64,000 bases of DNA from Planctomycetota bacterium (lineage in GTDB: Bacteria > Planctomycetota > Phycisphaerae > Phycisphaerales > UBA1924). A program made the position numbers and the translations under genes. Within the stretch, counting starts at the first letter, position 1. Each line of letters starts with the position of its first letter. The stretch covers positions 50,374 through 114,373 of the forward strand of contig JAJRPN010000002.1 of NCBI GenBank assembly GCA_024280755.1. Reading direction: 5' to 3'. The notes under the pieces are model-generated. The model saw only the letters and a list, made by a program, of their open reading frames with translations. It was not told the DNA's origin and ran no database searches. Shown here piece after piece: positions 48,501-58,189 of the stretch.

Positions 48501-49488
48501 CGAACGGGTGCCCAGCGGCAGCGTGAATAAGGCGACGATCGAGGCGTTGATTAAAGCCGGTGCGTTTGACAACATGTACACGCGCGATCAGCGGGCATCG
48601 TTGGTTGCATCGATTGAATCTGCGGTGAGTGCTGGGCAAACGGTCGCTGCGGATAAGGCTGCGGGGCAAGGGGCGTTGTTTGGCGGTGGCGAAGAACCCG
48701 AGCAAACCCAAGTTGAGTCTGATGCGATGTTGGCCAAGGTTGAGCCTTGGAGCGAGGCGGAGATTCTCAAGCAAGAGAAGGACACGCTCGGGTTCTATGT
48801 GTCGAGCCATCCGATGGAGGAATGGAGCCATTGGGTGCGGGCGTTTACGCATACGAGGGTGGGTGATCTCAAGAAGCTCGCTCAAGACAAACGCGTGATC
48901 GTCGCGGCGATGGTGCAGAGCACAAGAATCATCGTGATGCGCAACGGGCGCAATGCCGGGCAGAAGATGGCGATCTTGACGATCGAAGACGCAACAGGGA
49001 CGGCTGACGCGGTGATGTTTAGTAATGTCTATAGCCAGTTTGGGCACTTGCTCGAAGATGATCAACCCAAGTTCTTCATGGGTCGATTGGATCACTCGCG
49101 AGGCGATGCCCAGATTATTGTCGATCGTTTGGTGCCGATTGATGGGCACCCGCTTGAGCAGGGCACGGTGCAGGTGATGGTTCGTCCAGATCGATTGAAT
49201 GGCGACGCCCAAGACCGACTCGAAGCCGCGAAGGTGTTGCTCAAGGAGCCGATCGATCCGAGTGATTTGTCATTGGGTAAATCGGCTCGCCCGGTGGAGG
49301 TGATCATCGAGACTCCTGGTGCGTGGGTATTGGTTGAGCCGAAGGCTGTGGGCAAGGTCACGCTTCGTCCAGAACTGGTGAAACTGATTGCAGGGGAGTT
49401 GGGTGCGGATTCCGTTCGGCTTGCGGGTGGGGTGAGCGTGGAGCTCAATAAGGAAGATGACCGGCGCAAGAAGTACACTAAAGCGTGA
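45505..49488 (+). CDS. dnaE: DNA polymerase III subunit alpha
   Basis: PHP 'FVHLHLHSEYSLLDG', 'GSGVGTMCGYVLG', 'PDIDIDLCQNGR', 'GYGFNKSHSTGYAIVAYQTAYLK'; start uncertain (TTG 45505 or 45484). Confidence 0.96.
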   Translation: MTKKQEQNKDRKSFVHLHLHSEYSLLDGGNKVSKLVDRVVELGMEAVAITDHGNMHAAIPFYNLAKKKGIKPILGVEAYIAPRDRHDRTYTGVKDGGFHLVMLAENLKGWENLLYLCSEAYLTGFYYKPRMDRELLEKHNEGIIVINGHLGSEIAHHMVMYENTRDQSHWDNAVEVAKWYRNVFKGTESGPGFYLELQHHIGLQNSINPHVIKLARELDIPLVCDNDSHFLLEDDYDAHDTLVCISTGKVKNDPDRMHYPTELYVKSAEEMEEVFFSDEYNNEEMGEAGKEAMANTVAIADRCDVEVPIGANHAPVVIVKAPAKSKLPKHNAKKYEGDLTAWFKDYCTNFELDPANDPDLDQSSLKEECDQTLRMLCEAGMIWRYGGGILDYRHEQIEHIDPMPEGLEGEDAVGWEKWARLNRELKILADKLISAYFLIVWDFVNWGRQRSIPSIARGSGVGTMCGYVLGLSNACPVHYGLLFERFTDPDRTEYPDIDIDLCQNGRLEVINYVREKYGHVAQIITFGTLKARAGIRDVARVLEMPLGDADKLAKLIPEELGITLDKALEQEPDLKDWYDSDAMVKRVIDTARTFEGQARHSSVHAAGVIVATRPLHEVVPLYKAAGAEDHEIITQWDGPTCEMMGLLKMDFLGLRTLSVIERARQEIQDSFTEEQIWAAVGKTKKKGEDHPLDLDRLEYTDPIVFAMFQRGDTTGIFQFESGGMRKLLNSMKPDRLEDLIAANALFRPGPMDLIPDYNRRKHGTEEVPKVHEIVDRFTAETYGVMVYQEQVMQIVHELGGIPLRSAYSLIKAISKKKVKTIDAERPKFVDGAGEKGLEKKKAEELFELILKFAGYGFNKSHSTGYAIVAYQTAYLKTYFPSQYMAAFLSFESQAQKISDWIPYLEDCKRLKFVDPKTGEELRSGVEVLAPDVNHSKPDFGVVFGDDEEHRPDTGQIMFGLKAIKGAGSKAIGGIVNERDFGTDKENPERKIFTSLFEFCERVPSGSVNKATIEALIKAGAFDNMYTRDQRASLVASIESAVSAGQTVAADKAAGQGALFGGGEEPEQTQVESDAMLAKVEPWSEAEILKQEKDTLGFYVSSHPMEEWSHWVRAFTHTRVGDLKKLAQDKRVIVAAMVQSTRIIVMRNGRNAGQKMAILTIEDATGTADAVMFSNVYSQFGHLLEDDQPKFFMGRLDHSRGDAQIIVDRLVPIDGHPLEQGTVQVMVRPDRLNGDAQDRLEAAKVLLKEPIDPSDLSLGKSARPVEVIIETPGAWVLVEPKAVGKVTLRPELVKLIAGELGADSVRLAGGVSVELNKEDDRRKKYTKA

Positions 49489-49541
49489 TTTGATCCGTTT
49501 GGAGTGGAATTTGGTACCCAAAGCAGTTTGGTTATAGTCTA

Positions 49542-49577
49542 CACTAACCAAAAATAAGTAAAATATTTTGGTTAGTG
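49542..49577. promoter_or_regulatory. Perfect 12-bp inverted repeat (candidate operator) upstream of the Fic gene
   Basis: CACTAACCAAAA (49542-49553) ... TTTTGGTTAGTG (49566-49577); extra half-site-like TTTGGTTATAGT at 49527. Confidence 0.6.
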
Positions 49578-49603
49578 CGGGTTGGGACCAATACACTTTG
49601 GGT

Positions 49604-50815
49604 ATGAAACCTGACACATTCCATCCAAAATTAAGTACCGGCCGCCTTGTTCAGACTCAGTTTCAGACGGTGAAGTTTCAGTCTGGTCGGCTGAAAAAAA
49701 TTCATGAGGATGGATGGGCGTTCATTCCAAACCTTATGCCAAATTTGGACGAGGTGCTCACAGAAACAAAGTCTCTGCTCTCGCTCCATGAGCAGGCGAC
49801 GGCGATGCTCGGGCGTTTGGATGGGAGTTTTCAGAATGTACCAGGTGGATTGAGTATCAATCCGTGGGTGCTGTATAAGCCCTTGCGTATGCGGGAAGCT
49901 CGGTTGTCATCAAAGATTGAAAACACGATTGCGAGTGCGACAGAAATTGAAGCAGTGATGGTTATGCCCTCCGAGCGTAGCGAGCCTTTGGAAGTGCGGA
50001 ATTATTTCAAGGCGATAGAGATGGGGGCTCAAGATCAAGGCCCAATTAACGAAACGATGATTCGTGGGCTGCATAAAGAGTTGCTCAGTGGTATTCCTGA
50101 ATCAGAGAAAAAATATCCAGGCCAGTATCGTCCTTCGCAGGTCATGATTGGAGATGACGATGAGTCATTCTCTGATGCTCGCTTTGTGCCACCACCGCCG
50201 GGCGAGGTTCCGATGTTGATGCAGCAGCTTGCTGAGTATATGCGCAATCCGCCTGAGGGGATGCCATCTCTCTTTGTGGCGGCAATCGTTCACTATCAGT
50301 TTGAGGCGATTCATCCGTTTGCTGATGGAAATGGGCGATTGGGGCGGATGCTTATCACGCTGTCGTTGTGCAATAATACTTTGTTGTCGAGGCCATTGAT
50401 ATATCCCAGTGGGTACATCAATAAACACAAGCAGCAGTATTACGATCTGCTACTTCGGGTCTCAACACATGGGGATTGGGCATCTTGGCTGGGGTATTTT
50501 CTAAAAATGGTGATCGCAGAGTCACAGGGAACGATTCAACGCATACAGAGATTGTTTCAGCTTCGGCAAGATTATCTTGGGCGGCTTGATAACAAGCCTC
50601 GCGGACAACGGTTTACAGATGCAATTGATTCATTGTTTGAGCAGTCCATGACCACTGTCAAGATGCTTCATAATCGCATAGGCGGAACAGAGCAGACTGT
50701 TCGAAATTATGTAGATATCATGGTTGAATATGGAATTCTACATCGCGCCGAGGGGACTCAGAGGACAAAGATTTATTTTGCTCCTGAAATCCATATGGTC
50801 GTCGATGAAGATTGA
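49604..50815 (+). CDS. Fic family protein (putative AMPylase) with C-terminal winged-helix-like region
   Basis: 'IHPFADGNGRLGRMLI' Fic motif; N-terminal 'SSKIEN' fits the inhibitory (S/T)xxxE(G/N) motif. Confidence 0.93.
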   Translation: MKPDTFHPKLSTGRLVQTQFQTVKFQSGRLKKIHEDGWAFIPNLMPNLDEVLTETKSLLSLHEQATAMLGRLDGSFQNVPGGLSINPWVLYKPLRMREARLSSKIENTIASATEIEAVMVMPSERSEPLEVRNYFKAIEMGAQDQGPINETMIRGLHKELLSGIPESEKKYPGQYRPSQVMIGDDDESFSDARFVPPPPGEVPMLMQQLAEYMRNPPEGMPSLFVAAIVHYQFEAIHPFADGNGRLGRMLITLSLCNNTLLSRPLIYPSGYINKHKQQYYDLLLRVSTHGDWASWLGYFLKMVIAESQGTIQRIQRLFQLRQDYLGRLDNKPRGQRFTDAIDSLFEQSMTTVKMLHNRIGGTEQTVRNYVDIMVEYGILHRAEGTQRTKIYFAPEIHMVVDED

Positions 50816-51484
50816 TCAACCGGACCACCGTGTATCAAGATCGTGTTGTACGCCGAGCAGGTCGAGGGCTTTGCCGGCGATGAAATCAACGAGGTCATTG
50901 ATGCACTGTGGATTGAGATAGAGCCCAGGGTTCGTTGGGGCGATGATCGCGCCGGCCAAGGTGAGGGTGCGCATGTTTTCGATGTCGATGAGGTTCAAGG
51001 GTGTTTCGCGGTGGCAGATGATCAGCGGGCGGCGTTCTTTGAGGGTGACGGCGGCGGCGCGGGTGAGTAGATTCGAGCCTGAACCCGTTGCGATGGCACC
51101 CATTGAGGTTGATGAGCAGGGGAGGATGACCATGCCTTGGTTGAGGAAGCTGCCTGTGGCGATGACGGCGCCGACATCTTTGTTGGGGTGGATGATCAAG
51201 AGTGATCGGTAGTGATCGGCGTGTTGATCGGCTGAAAGGTGTGGACAGAGGGTTTCGAGGGCGACGGCTGAGATATTGAGTTCGTCGATGAGTAGGCGTT
51301 TGCCGAAGTCGGTGACCACAAGGTGAACTTCGTGCCCCTTTGTTAAAAGTTGGTCGAGCAGGCGGATGGTGTAGGCTGCGCCCGATGCGCCCGTGATCCC
51401 GACGACAAATCGTTTGCCTGTGGGCGAAATCGGTGTCGATGGCGGAGTTGTTTGGCGTGGGGTGATGGGTGATGGTGAAGGCAT
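50816..51484 (-). CDS. ubiX: Flavin prenyltransferase UbiX
   Basis: 'FVVGITGASGAAYTIRLLDQLL', 'ILPCSSTSMGAIATGSGSNLLTRAAAVTLKERRPLIICHRETPL'. Confidence 0.94.
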   Translation of the reverse strand: MPSPSPITPRQTTPPSTPISPTGKRFVVGITGASGAAYTIRLLDQLLTKGHEVHLVVTDFGKRLLIDELNISAVALETLCPHLSADQHADHYRSLLIIHPNKDVGAVIATGSFLNQGMVILPCSSTSMGAIATGSGSNLLTRAAAVTLKERRPLIICHRETPLNLIDIENMRTLTLAGAIIAPTNPGLYLNPQCINDLVDFIAGKALDLLGVQHDLDTRWSG

Positions 51485-51619
51485 GGGCAGATGGTATGGA
51501 AGTTGATTGCTTCGAGGGTGTGCTTGGGGCAGAGTTGATCTATGATAGTGCAAGGACGCTTGAGAAAGAGTCAGCTTGGTCACGATGCAGCTGCGGACGC
51601 AGCGAGAAGGCAGGACAGT

Positions 51620-52384
51620 ATGAATCGAATACATAGCAGCCGATTGGGCATGTTTGGCATGTCAGGGCTTATGGGATTGGCATGTATCCTTGGCGGGTGC
51701 GTGAGTTACACCAATGTGCCTGTGCCTTCGAGTGCGCCGGCCTTTAAGAATGCGAATCACTATCAATCGATCACGGTTTTAACGCGTGCGCTCGAATCGG
51801 TGATCAATGAGCATCCTGTTGATGGGGCCTATGCGATCAACCTGCCTTCGGGGACGACGCCCGAAACCTTCGGGAAGATTACAACCCAGCTTCCTGCTGG
51901 AGCGGTGATGCCTACCGATGAGATGAGCAGCGATATGCCGATCTATCACATCGGACGAATCTGGATTCGTGCATCGGATGCCAAGGTTGATGTGATCTAT
52001 CCGTTTACGGGGATCGATGGCGTGACGAGCGATCAGAATGTGACGATTTGGTTGAGCGGGGGCGTTCGGCGTTGGCGTGTGTATCGCAAGCAGCATTGGT
52101 CTGCCGGGACGATTCCTACGCCTCCAATTTATGTACCTGCCTGGTCAGATGGTGGAGCAGATGATGCGTTTGTTGACGAACCAAACGGATCGGGTGCTGT
52201 TGTGCCTGAACCAACTTATGAAGACGCATGGTTGCCAACTCCAGAGCAACAAAAATCTGAAGCAATCATTGAGCCTGCTTCTACACCTACGCCTGCACCC
52301 GTGGTTCGCCAACAACAAGAATCATTGGGTGGCGGCGAAGTTGGTAATGTGTATCGCCAGGTGCCTTTGCAGGCGGGTGAATAA
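51620..52384 (+). CDS. Hypothetical lipoprotein
   Basis: Lipobox 'ACILGGC'. Confidence 0.6.
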   Translation: MNRIHSSRLGMFGMSGLMGLACILGGCVSYTNVPVPSSAPAFKNANHYQSITVLTRALESVINEHPVDGAYAINLPSGTTPETFGKITTQLPAGAVMPTDEMSSDMPIYHIGRIWIRASDAKVDVIYPFTGIDGVTSDQNVTIWLSGGVRRWRVYRKQHWSAGTIPTPPIYVPAWSDGGADDAFVDEPNGSGAVVPEPTYEDAWLPTPEQQKSEAIIEPASTPTPAPVVRQQQESLGGGEVGNVYRQVPLQAGE

Positions 52385-52416
52385 AAGACGCAGTTGGGTT
52401 GCGGTAGGAGTTTTCC

Positions 52417-53328
52417 ATGTGGAATGGGCATCATCTGCTTTCGATGGAACACGCGAACGCAACACAGGCGCGGGCGTTGCTCGCGATGGCTGACGCGGAT
52501 GCGTTTGCGCCCGATGCACTCGCTGGACGATCGATAGCGAATCTGTTCTTTGAAGATTCGACCCGTACACGGGTGAGCTTTTCACTCGCTGGGCAGAGGC
52601 TCGGGGCGCATATGGTAGATCTGACAAGCAAAGGCTCGTCGATATCCAAAGGCGAAACGCTGATCGATACCGCACGGACGATCGAGGCAATGGGCGTCGA
52701 TGCATTGGTGATTCGTATAGGTGAATCTGAGGCATGTCAGCAGATTGCAGATCAAGTGAAGATCCCAGTGATCAACGCGGGCGACGGTACGAATCAGCAC
52801 CCAACCCAAGCATTGGCTGATGCGTTGACAATCGGGCGGTCGTTCAAGCTCAATACGAGTTGGGATTTTTCGGCCTTGCGTGTGGCGATCGTTGGCGATG
52901 TTATTTCTTCGCGTGTTGCAGGATCAAATATCGGATTGCTTCATGCGCTCGGCGCGAGCGTTGTTGTTGTTGGATCGCCAAGGATGGCTCCTGATTCGAT
53001 GTCGTCGATGGGGTGCGAGGTTGTGCATGATCTCGATGCGGTAGTCGATCAGGTTGATGTGGTGATGATGCTCCGCATCCAGTTCGAGCGCGGCGGGGGC
53101 GACGGGCTCGCATCAACCCAAGCATATCACGAGCAGTTTGGATTAACCAAGGAACGAGCCGACCGGATGAAGAGCAACGCGATCGTGATGCATCCTGGCC
53201 CGATGAACCGAGGTGTGGAGATCGCGAGCGAAGTTGCCGATGGCGAGCGGAGTGTGATTCTCGATCAGGTTGCGCACGGCGTGCTTGTGCGCAAAGCAGT
53301 GCTGGCAAGAGCAATCACGCAGCGCTGA
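52417..53328 (+). CDS. pyrB: Aspartate carbamoyltransferase catalytic subunit
   Basis: 'FFEDSTRTRVSFSLAGQRLGAHMVDL', 'NAGDGTNQHPTQALADALTI'. Confidence 0.95.
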   Translation: MWNGHHLLSMEHANATQARALLAMADADAFAPDALAGRSIANLFFEDSTRTRVSFSLAGQRLGAHMVDLTSKGSSISKGETLIDTARTIEAMGVDALVIRIGESEACQQIADQVKIPVINAGDGTNQHPTQALADALTIGRSFKLNTSWDFSALRVAIVGDVISSRVAGSNIGLLHALGASVVVVGSPRMAPDSMSSMGCEVVHDLDAVVDQVDVVMMLRIQFERGGGDGLASTQAYHEQFGLTKERADRMKSNAIVMHPGPMNRGVEIASEVADGERSVILDQVAHGVLVRKAVLARAITQR

Positions 53329-53351
53329 GTTCTGTAGGTCTGATGTTTGGT

Positions 53352-53627
53352 TTAGGAAGCGGTCTGGTGCTTGGGCGTGTTCGTGGCGTTGATGTCTTTG
53401 ACCCACCAGCGTGTTCCTGGGAACTGGGTATGGAGCACATCGAGTAGTTCATGCGAGATCAGCGAGAGGTTCGCAGGCTTATTGTTGAGGTGGGTGATAA
53501 CGCCGGCTTTGGAATCGAGGTAGACAACGCCAATGGCGAGGGCGGCTCGGGGATCAGCGGGGGCACAATGGGTGTGCGTTGATCCTGTGTGATCGATCCA
53601 CCAGTTAAGTTCGTTCGTGGGCTTCAT
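53352..53627 (-). CDS. Hypothetical protein
   Basis: ORF trimmed to MKPTNELNWW. Confidence 0.45.
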   Translation of the reverse strand: MKPTNELNWWIDHTGSTHTHCAPADPRAALAIGVVYLDSKAGVITHLNNKPANLSLISHELLDVLHTQFPGTRWWVKDINATNTPKHQTAS

Positions 53628-53818
53628 GGCACATACTCGCGGAAAATCTTGGTCGTCCTTGTGTCTCTCTTCGGATTGGATTGGCGTTTGGATGATGGAA
53701 ACTGTGTGAATGGAGAAAATTGATGCCGATAACACGATGATTGTGCGCTTTGTTGACAACACGAACGAATGATCTACGATTGATTGCTCGGGTCTTATGG
53801 CCTTTGCCAATCTCATTT

Positions 53819-53891
<73 letters not shown>

Positions 53892-53900
53892 TTGACAGAG

Positions 53901-53933
53901 AACGCCTTTGGCTTGATGCTAAGGGCGTTTTTT
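53901..53933 (+). terminator. Rho-independent terminator after tRNA-Ala
   Basis: aacgcctttggcttgatgctaagggcgttttttt hairpin + T-run. Confidence 0.75.
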
Positions 53934-54034
53934 GATGGATACTCACGATGGTTGAAATTGGGGTTGACCCGCTTTGATCCGCTAGGGGAAGATAGCTGGG
54001 GACGGCTGAGTAGATGATGGATAAATCCATCTTC

Positions 54035-54100
54035 CAAATGTATCCATTTCTACGAGAATACTCGTATCAAAAATGGACTAGATATTTGGGGGGCAGGTCA
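54035..54100 (-). mobile_element. Solo IS3-like terminus (same family as the IS at 63861)
   Basis: Reverse complement TGACCTGCCCCCCAAATATCTAGTCCATTTTTGATACGAGTATTCTCGTAGAAATG matches 63861-63920. Confidence 0.75.
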
Positions 54101-54297
54101 GGGTGCGCCCGTTCTTCCGGATTGGCATCAATGAATCTCCTAAAAATGATCAAAGACAAAGCTTCAGGAAGGTATACAGAATCAATGGCTGGGGATTGCG
54201 CGATTACTCAGAGATTCCTCTTGTATCGGTTTGAAATTTTCGATATAATTCATACGCTGATGTTTAGTAACAGTTTTGTTCTGAGTGAGGTCTCGTT

Positions 54298-56643
54298 ATG
54301 TGTGATAGAGTTCGGATTCGAGCTTGTGTAGTGTTGTGCTGCTGGGTTGTACTTGTGTGGAGTGACTTTGATGCACATGCTCAGATGTGCGGCAGCGATC
54401 TCTTTGGTTCGCGAGTTGTCGAGCTGAACAGCAACGCTGAACGACTCTGTGTAGGTGATCTCAATGGCGATGGGCTCCCCGATCTCGTCGCTTCACTACC
54501 TAATGCAGACGATCTGGCGATTAGGTTGGGTAACTGTGCAGATGAGGAAGCGATTCGTATCGTCGAGAGTGGTGATGGCGCATGGGCTATCGCTATCGCG
54601 GACCTTGACGGTGACGGCGATCTCGATCTTGCGAACACGAACAGGTACAGTAACCAGATCAGCGTGCATTTCAATGACGGCAACGCATACTTCAGCGGGG
54701 AGAAAAGATATGCAACCTCTTCAACTCCTAAGAGCATCGGTGCTGCTGATCTTGATGCCGACGGTGATATCGATCTCGTCACCGGGAACATGTTCGGCTT
54801 CAACGAAGACATTAGCATCTTCCTGAACCAAGGTGATGGTTCATTCGAATCCGGGGTGCTGATTCCAGGGGGGAGCCGGGTTTCGGCGCTGGCTCTCGGA
54901 GATATTGATGGCGACTCGTTGCCCGATATTGTGGTTACTAACCAAAACCATGACCGGATCGGGGTTCTGCTCAACCAAGGGGATGCGAAATTCTCAGAGA
55001 TAATATATGTTCCGGTTGGTGACTCTCCGGTTGACCTTGCGCTTTGTGATCTCGATCAGAACGGGGCACTCGATGTGCTTGTGTGTAACGGAAGTAGTAA
55101 CGATATCAGTCTGTTGTTCAATACAGGTGCAGGCTCATTCGGAGATGAGATTCGAATCCAAACTGGAGAATCGCCTCACGCCATCGCTGTCGGAGATCTG
55201 AACGGCGACGGCTCGCCTGACGCTTCGGTCATGCATGTTATGAGCGATGATACTGTGGTGCTCATTAACGACGGGGGCGGGAACATGATCCCCGAGCGAT
55301 CGTATGGGACAGGGTTGGGGCATCGGGATGTCGTGTTTTATGATGTAGATTGCGATGGAGATCTCGATCTAGCAAGTGCATCGTTGCCCAACCATGCGAT
55401 CGCGTTTAGATTTAACTCAGGCGATGGTTCGTTTGTGCCCGATCTCGTGCTCTCTGAATCTTATAGGCCCGGCCCATTTGAGTTTGCTGATTTCGACAAT
55501 GATGGTGATGCAGACCTCGCAGTGGGCTCTAGCTATCTATCGCCTGATTCGCTCGGGCTGGGTATTCATTTCAATGTGGGCGAGGGCGTTTTTACCGAGG
55601 TGGGGCAGTATCTTCTGATTGGGGGAGTGCAGGATATCGATATCGGTGATCTCGATGGCGATGGCGACATTGACATCGTCACTACGCCATCGAACGTTTT
55701 TCATGACCCACAAGTCTGGTTGAATGAGGGAGATGGGACATTTATTGATACGGGAAGCTATCAAGCTGGCATCGCACCAAGCGAGAGCGTGCTGGTCGAT
55801 GTCGACGGAGATGGAAGTCTTGATCTGCTCAGTGTCAACGGTAATAGCGACGAGCTAAGCGTGCTGATCAACGACGGCTCGGGTGTGTTTGCGGATCCTG
55901 TTCTGTATCCCGCAGGGAGCTCGTCGCGTGGTATCGCGTCGGGCGACCTCAATGGTGACGGTCATCCCGATGTAGTGATTGGCGACTCGTTGACGGATGA
56001 GATAACCATCTTCTTCAATCTTGGGACTGGCGTGTTCTTGCTCAAATCCGAAATCGAAGTCGGCGAGAACATGCTCGATATTCTTGTCGCGGATCTCGAC
56101 GGCGATGGGGATCTCGACATCTCGACGGCTGACAACCAGGTGGGAGCAGCACTCATTTTGTACAACGACGGCACAGGCGGGTTTGTAGATGTAGTTATGC
56201 ATCCTCTCGGGAGTAGTCCTAGCAAGCTCGCAGATGGTGATGTAAACTCTGATGGGTTCAATGATTTGATTGTGCTGGACCGACTGGCGGGGACGGTTTT
56301 CGTGCTGCTCGGCTCAAAGACTGGTATTACAACAGAACGCCGTGAATATCTAGTCGAGAACAGTCCAAGATCATTGGGAGTGCACGATGTTAATCAGGAT
56401 GGGGATCTTGATATCGTCACTTCGAGTTTGAACGGGCGGGTTGGGGTGCTGCTCAATCGCTGCGTTGAGCCGGTTTGCCTTGTGGATTTTGTATCGGATG
56501 GGGTCCTGGACTTCTTCGATGTTTTAGCGTTTTTGCAAGCCTTTGCCAATAATGATTTCGTTGCCGACTTTACTGGCGACGGCGTTTGGGACTTCTTCGA
56601 TATTTCAGCCTTCCTTCAGGCCTTCTCAGCAGGATGTCCATAA
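54298..56643 (+). CDS. FG-GAP/VCBS-repeat secreted protein with dockerin-like C-terminus
   Basis: Many 'GDLNGDGLPD' / 'DLDGDGDLDL' repeats; C-terminus 'DGVLDFFDVLAFLQAFANNDFVADFTGDGVWDFFDISAFLQAFSAGCP'. Confidence 0.85.
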   Translation: MCDRVRIRACVVLCCWVVLVWSDFDAHAQMCGSDLFGSRVVELNSNAERLCVGDLNGDGLPDLVASLPNADDLAIRLGNCADEEAIRIVESGDGAWAIAIADLDGDGDLDLANTNRYSNQISVHFNDGNAYFSGEKRYATSSTPKSIGAADLDADGDIDLVTGNMFGFNEDISIFLNQGDGSFESGVLIPGGSRVSALALGDIDGDSLPDIVVTNQNHDRIGVLLNQGDAKFSEIIYVPVGDSPVDLALCDLDQNGALDVLVCNGSSNDISLLFNTGAGSFGDEIRIQTGESPHAIAVGDLNGDGSPDASVMHVMSDDTVVLINDGGGNMIPERSYGTGLGHRDVVFYDVDCDGDLDLASASLPNHAIAFRFNSGDGSFVPDLVLSESYRPGPFEFADFDNDGDADLAVGSSYLSPDSLGLGIHFNVGEGVFTEVGQYLLIGGVQDIDIGDLDGDGDIDIVTTPSNVFHDPQVWLNEGDGTFIDTGSYQAGIAPSESVLVDVDGDGSLDLLSVNGNSDELSVLINDGSGVFADPVLYPAGSSSRGIASGDLNGDGHPDVVIGDSLTDEITIFFNLGTGVFLLKSEIEVGENMLDILVADLDGDGDLDISTADNQVGAALILYNDGTGGFVDVVMHPLGSSPSKLADGDVNSDGFNDLIVLDRLAGTVFVLLGSKTGITTERREYLVENSPRSLGVHDVNQDGDLDIVTSSLNGRVGVLLNRCVEPVCLVDFVSDGVLDFFDVLAFLQAFANNDFVADFTGDGVWDFFDISAFLQAFSAGCP

Positions 56644-56671
56644 TCGGTTGAACCACAATCTATTCCAAACG

Positions 56672-56697
56672 AGGCTGCACTTGGTGCGGCCTTTTTT
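56672..56697 (+). terminator. Rho-independent terminator of the FG-GAP gene
   Basis: aggctgcac-ttg-gtgcggcctttttt. Confidence 0.8.
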
Positions 56698-57814
56698 ATG
56701 GACACTCGTTGCTATCAAATACAAAGGGCTGAGACAATTCGGTAATCGCCATATCCAGGCGGGCCCAATCACGCTCTGCATAATGCCTTTTCATCAAGCC
56801 CTTCTCAGAATGGCCAAGGAACATGGATGTTGTTGAATCATCAATTTTTTCAACTTCTGAAGCAGCCGTCTTTCTCAAAGAATAAAATCCGCGATGATTG
56901 GGCACCTTGGTCTTCTTCATGAGTCGAAAGAAGGCTGAACGGATGGCATCAGTTCGCTTGAACTTGTCATCTACGAAATACTCTCTGACAAGCGGATGAC
57001 CGGACTTGGACAAAAAGACTCGGTCGTTAGGCTTGCCATCAAGGTTGCCATGAATCTTCAGCATCTCAACAGTCAGAGGCCATAAAGCGAATTCGCAATG
57101 AATCCCAGTCTTCGTTCTCTTGCGCACAATCCGGTTTTCACTCATTTGGATTTCAGAATTCCGAAGTGAAGAGATGTCCGTTTGGCCCATGCCACAATTG
57201 AGTCCCAGTAGCATGAACATTTTAGTTCTCTCGCTTGCTGCTGAATAGAGGGTGTTTATCTCTTCTCTCGAAAACCGATTGACTGTTGGCTCAGGGATTG
57301 TGATCTTTGCATAGCCATCAAGATTCCTTGGCAGAGTCTCTATCAATGCCATCTGGTAACCCCACTTGATCATCAGCTTGACGATGTCCAATCTTGATTT
57401 GGCCGTCCATGGCGAAATGGATTTGTCAGTTGCTGCCGAGATGGGCAACGACAAGGTGTAGTTTCTGTAATCATCAAGATGCATCTCATTGAGCTTTGAG
57501 AGTGGCAAGTCGGTTTGGAGATAATCAACGAAATGGCAAACAGAGATTCTGATTTTCTCAAGCCATGTAGCTGAGATTTCTCCTCGTTCATAACGGGTAA
57601 AGCAGGACTGCAAATACTTCTCTCCAAAGTCTTCGACTGTGAGCTTCGCCACTTTGATTTCAACGGGGAGTTTCACTTCTCTTTCCGCCAGAAATTCAAA
57701 GTATCGGAGTTCAGCATCTTTGTACGAACGGTTCACGCTCTTTGGGTTTACAGATCCGAAGTATCGCATCTTCCCATCAATCTGCTTGTGACCTACCCCC
57801 ATATCCTGTACCAC
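56696..57814 (-). CDS. Tyrosine recombinase/integrase-like protein
   Basis: 'RGFYSLRKTAASEVEKIDDSTTSMFLGHSEKGLMKRHYAERDW' boxes; 'LGLNCGMGQTDISSLR' box I. Confidence 0.8.
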   Translation of the reverse strand: MVQDMGVGHKQIDGKMRYFGSVNPKSVNRSYKDAELRYFEFLAEREVKLPVEIKVAKLTVEDFGEKYLQSCFTRYERGEISATWLEKIRISVCHFVDYLQTDLPLSKLNEMHLDDYRNYTLSLPISAATDKSISPWTAKSRLDIVKLMIKWGYQMALIETLPRNLDGYAKITIPEPTVNRFSREEINTLYSAASERTKMFMLLGLNCGMGQTDISSLRNSEIQMSENRIVRKRTKTGIHCEFALWPLTVEMLKIHGNLDGKPNDRVFLSKSGHPLVREYFVDDKFKRTDAIRSAFFRLMKKTKVPNHRGFYSLRKTAASEVEKIDDSTTSMFLGHSEKGLMKRHYAERDWARLDMAITELSQPFVFDSNECP

Positions 57815-58067
57815 TCCCTATGTCAGGACAGCAGCATTCCTTTGTCCGATCAGAGGTCTGCTGAGTGGAGCAGTGATCTGAACACCCTACGAGCGACCTG
57901 AATCAAATGGGGATAGCGAGATGCAGGTGTCTATCGAGGGGTACGCAGCCTATAGGTGACACTACCAACATGATATATGAGATTGCCCATCCCAATCTTA
58001 TGAAAAGCGGCGAGATGCGTGTCATTGACCCAGACGGCGCTGTGATTTTTGTCAGCCAGTTGGCCAA

Positions 58068-58130
58068 ACGAATCGGGGTGACAGGACACCAGTTGAACTA
58101 TTTTTGACCACAATACGCCTTTGGAACTCT
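58068..58130. repeat. Intergenic repeat, family E, copy 1
   Basis: aatcggggtgacaggacaccagttgaactattttt...cgcctttggaactctgaaacac, also near 59533. Confidence 0.75.
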
Positions 58131-58189
58131 GAAACACATATTCCACCCTACGCACGCATGATCGCGACACGCTGATAATGTGTCCGGAT

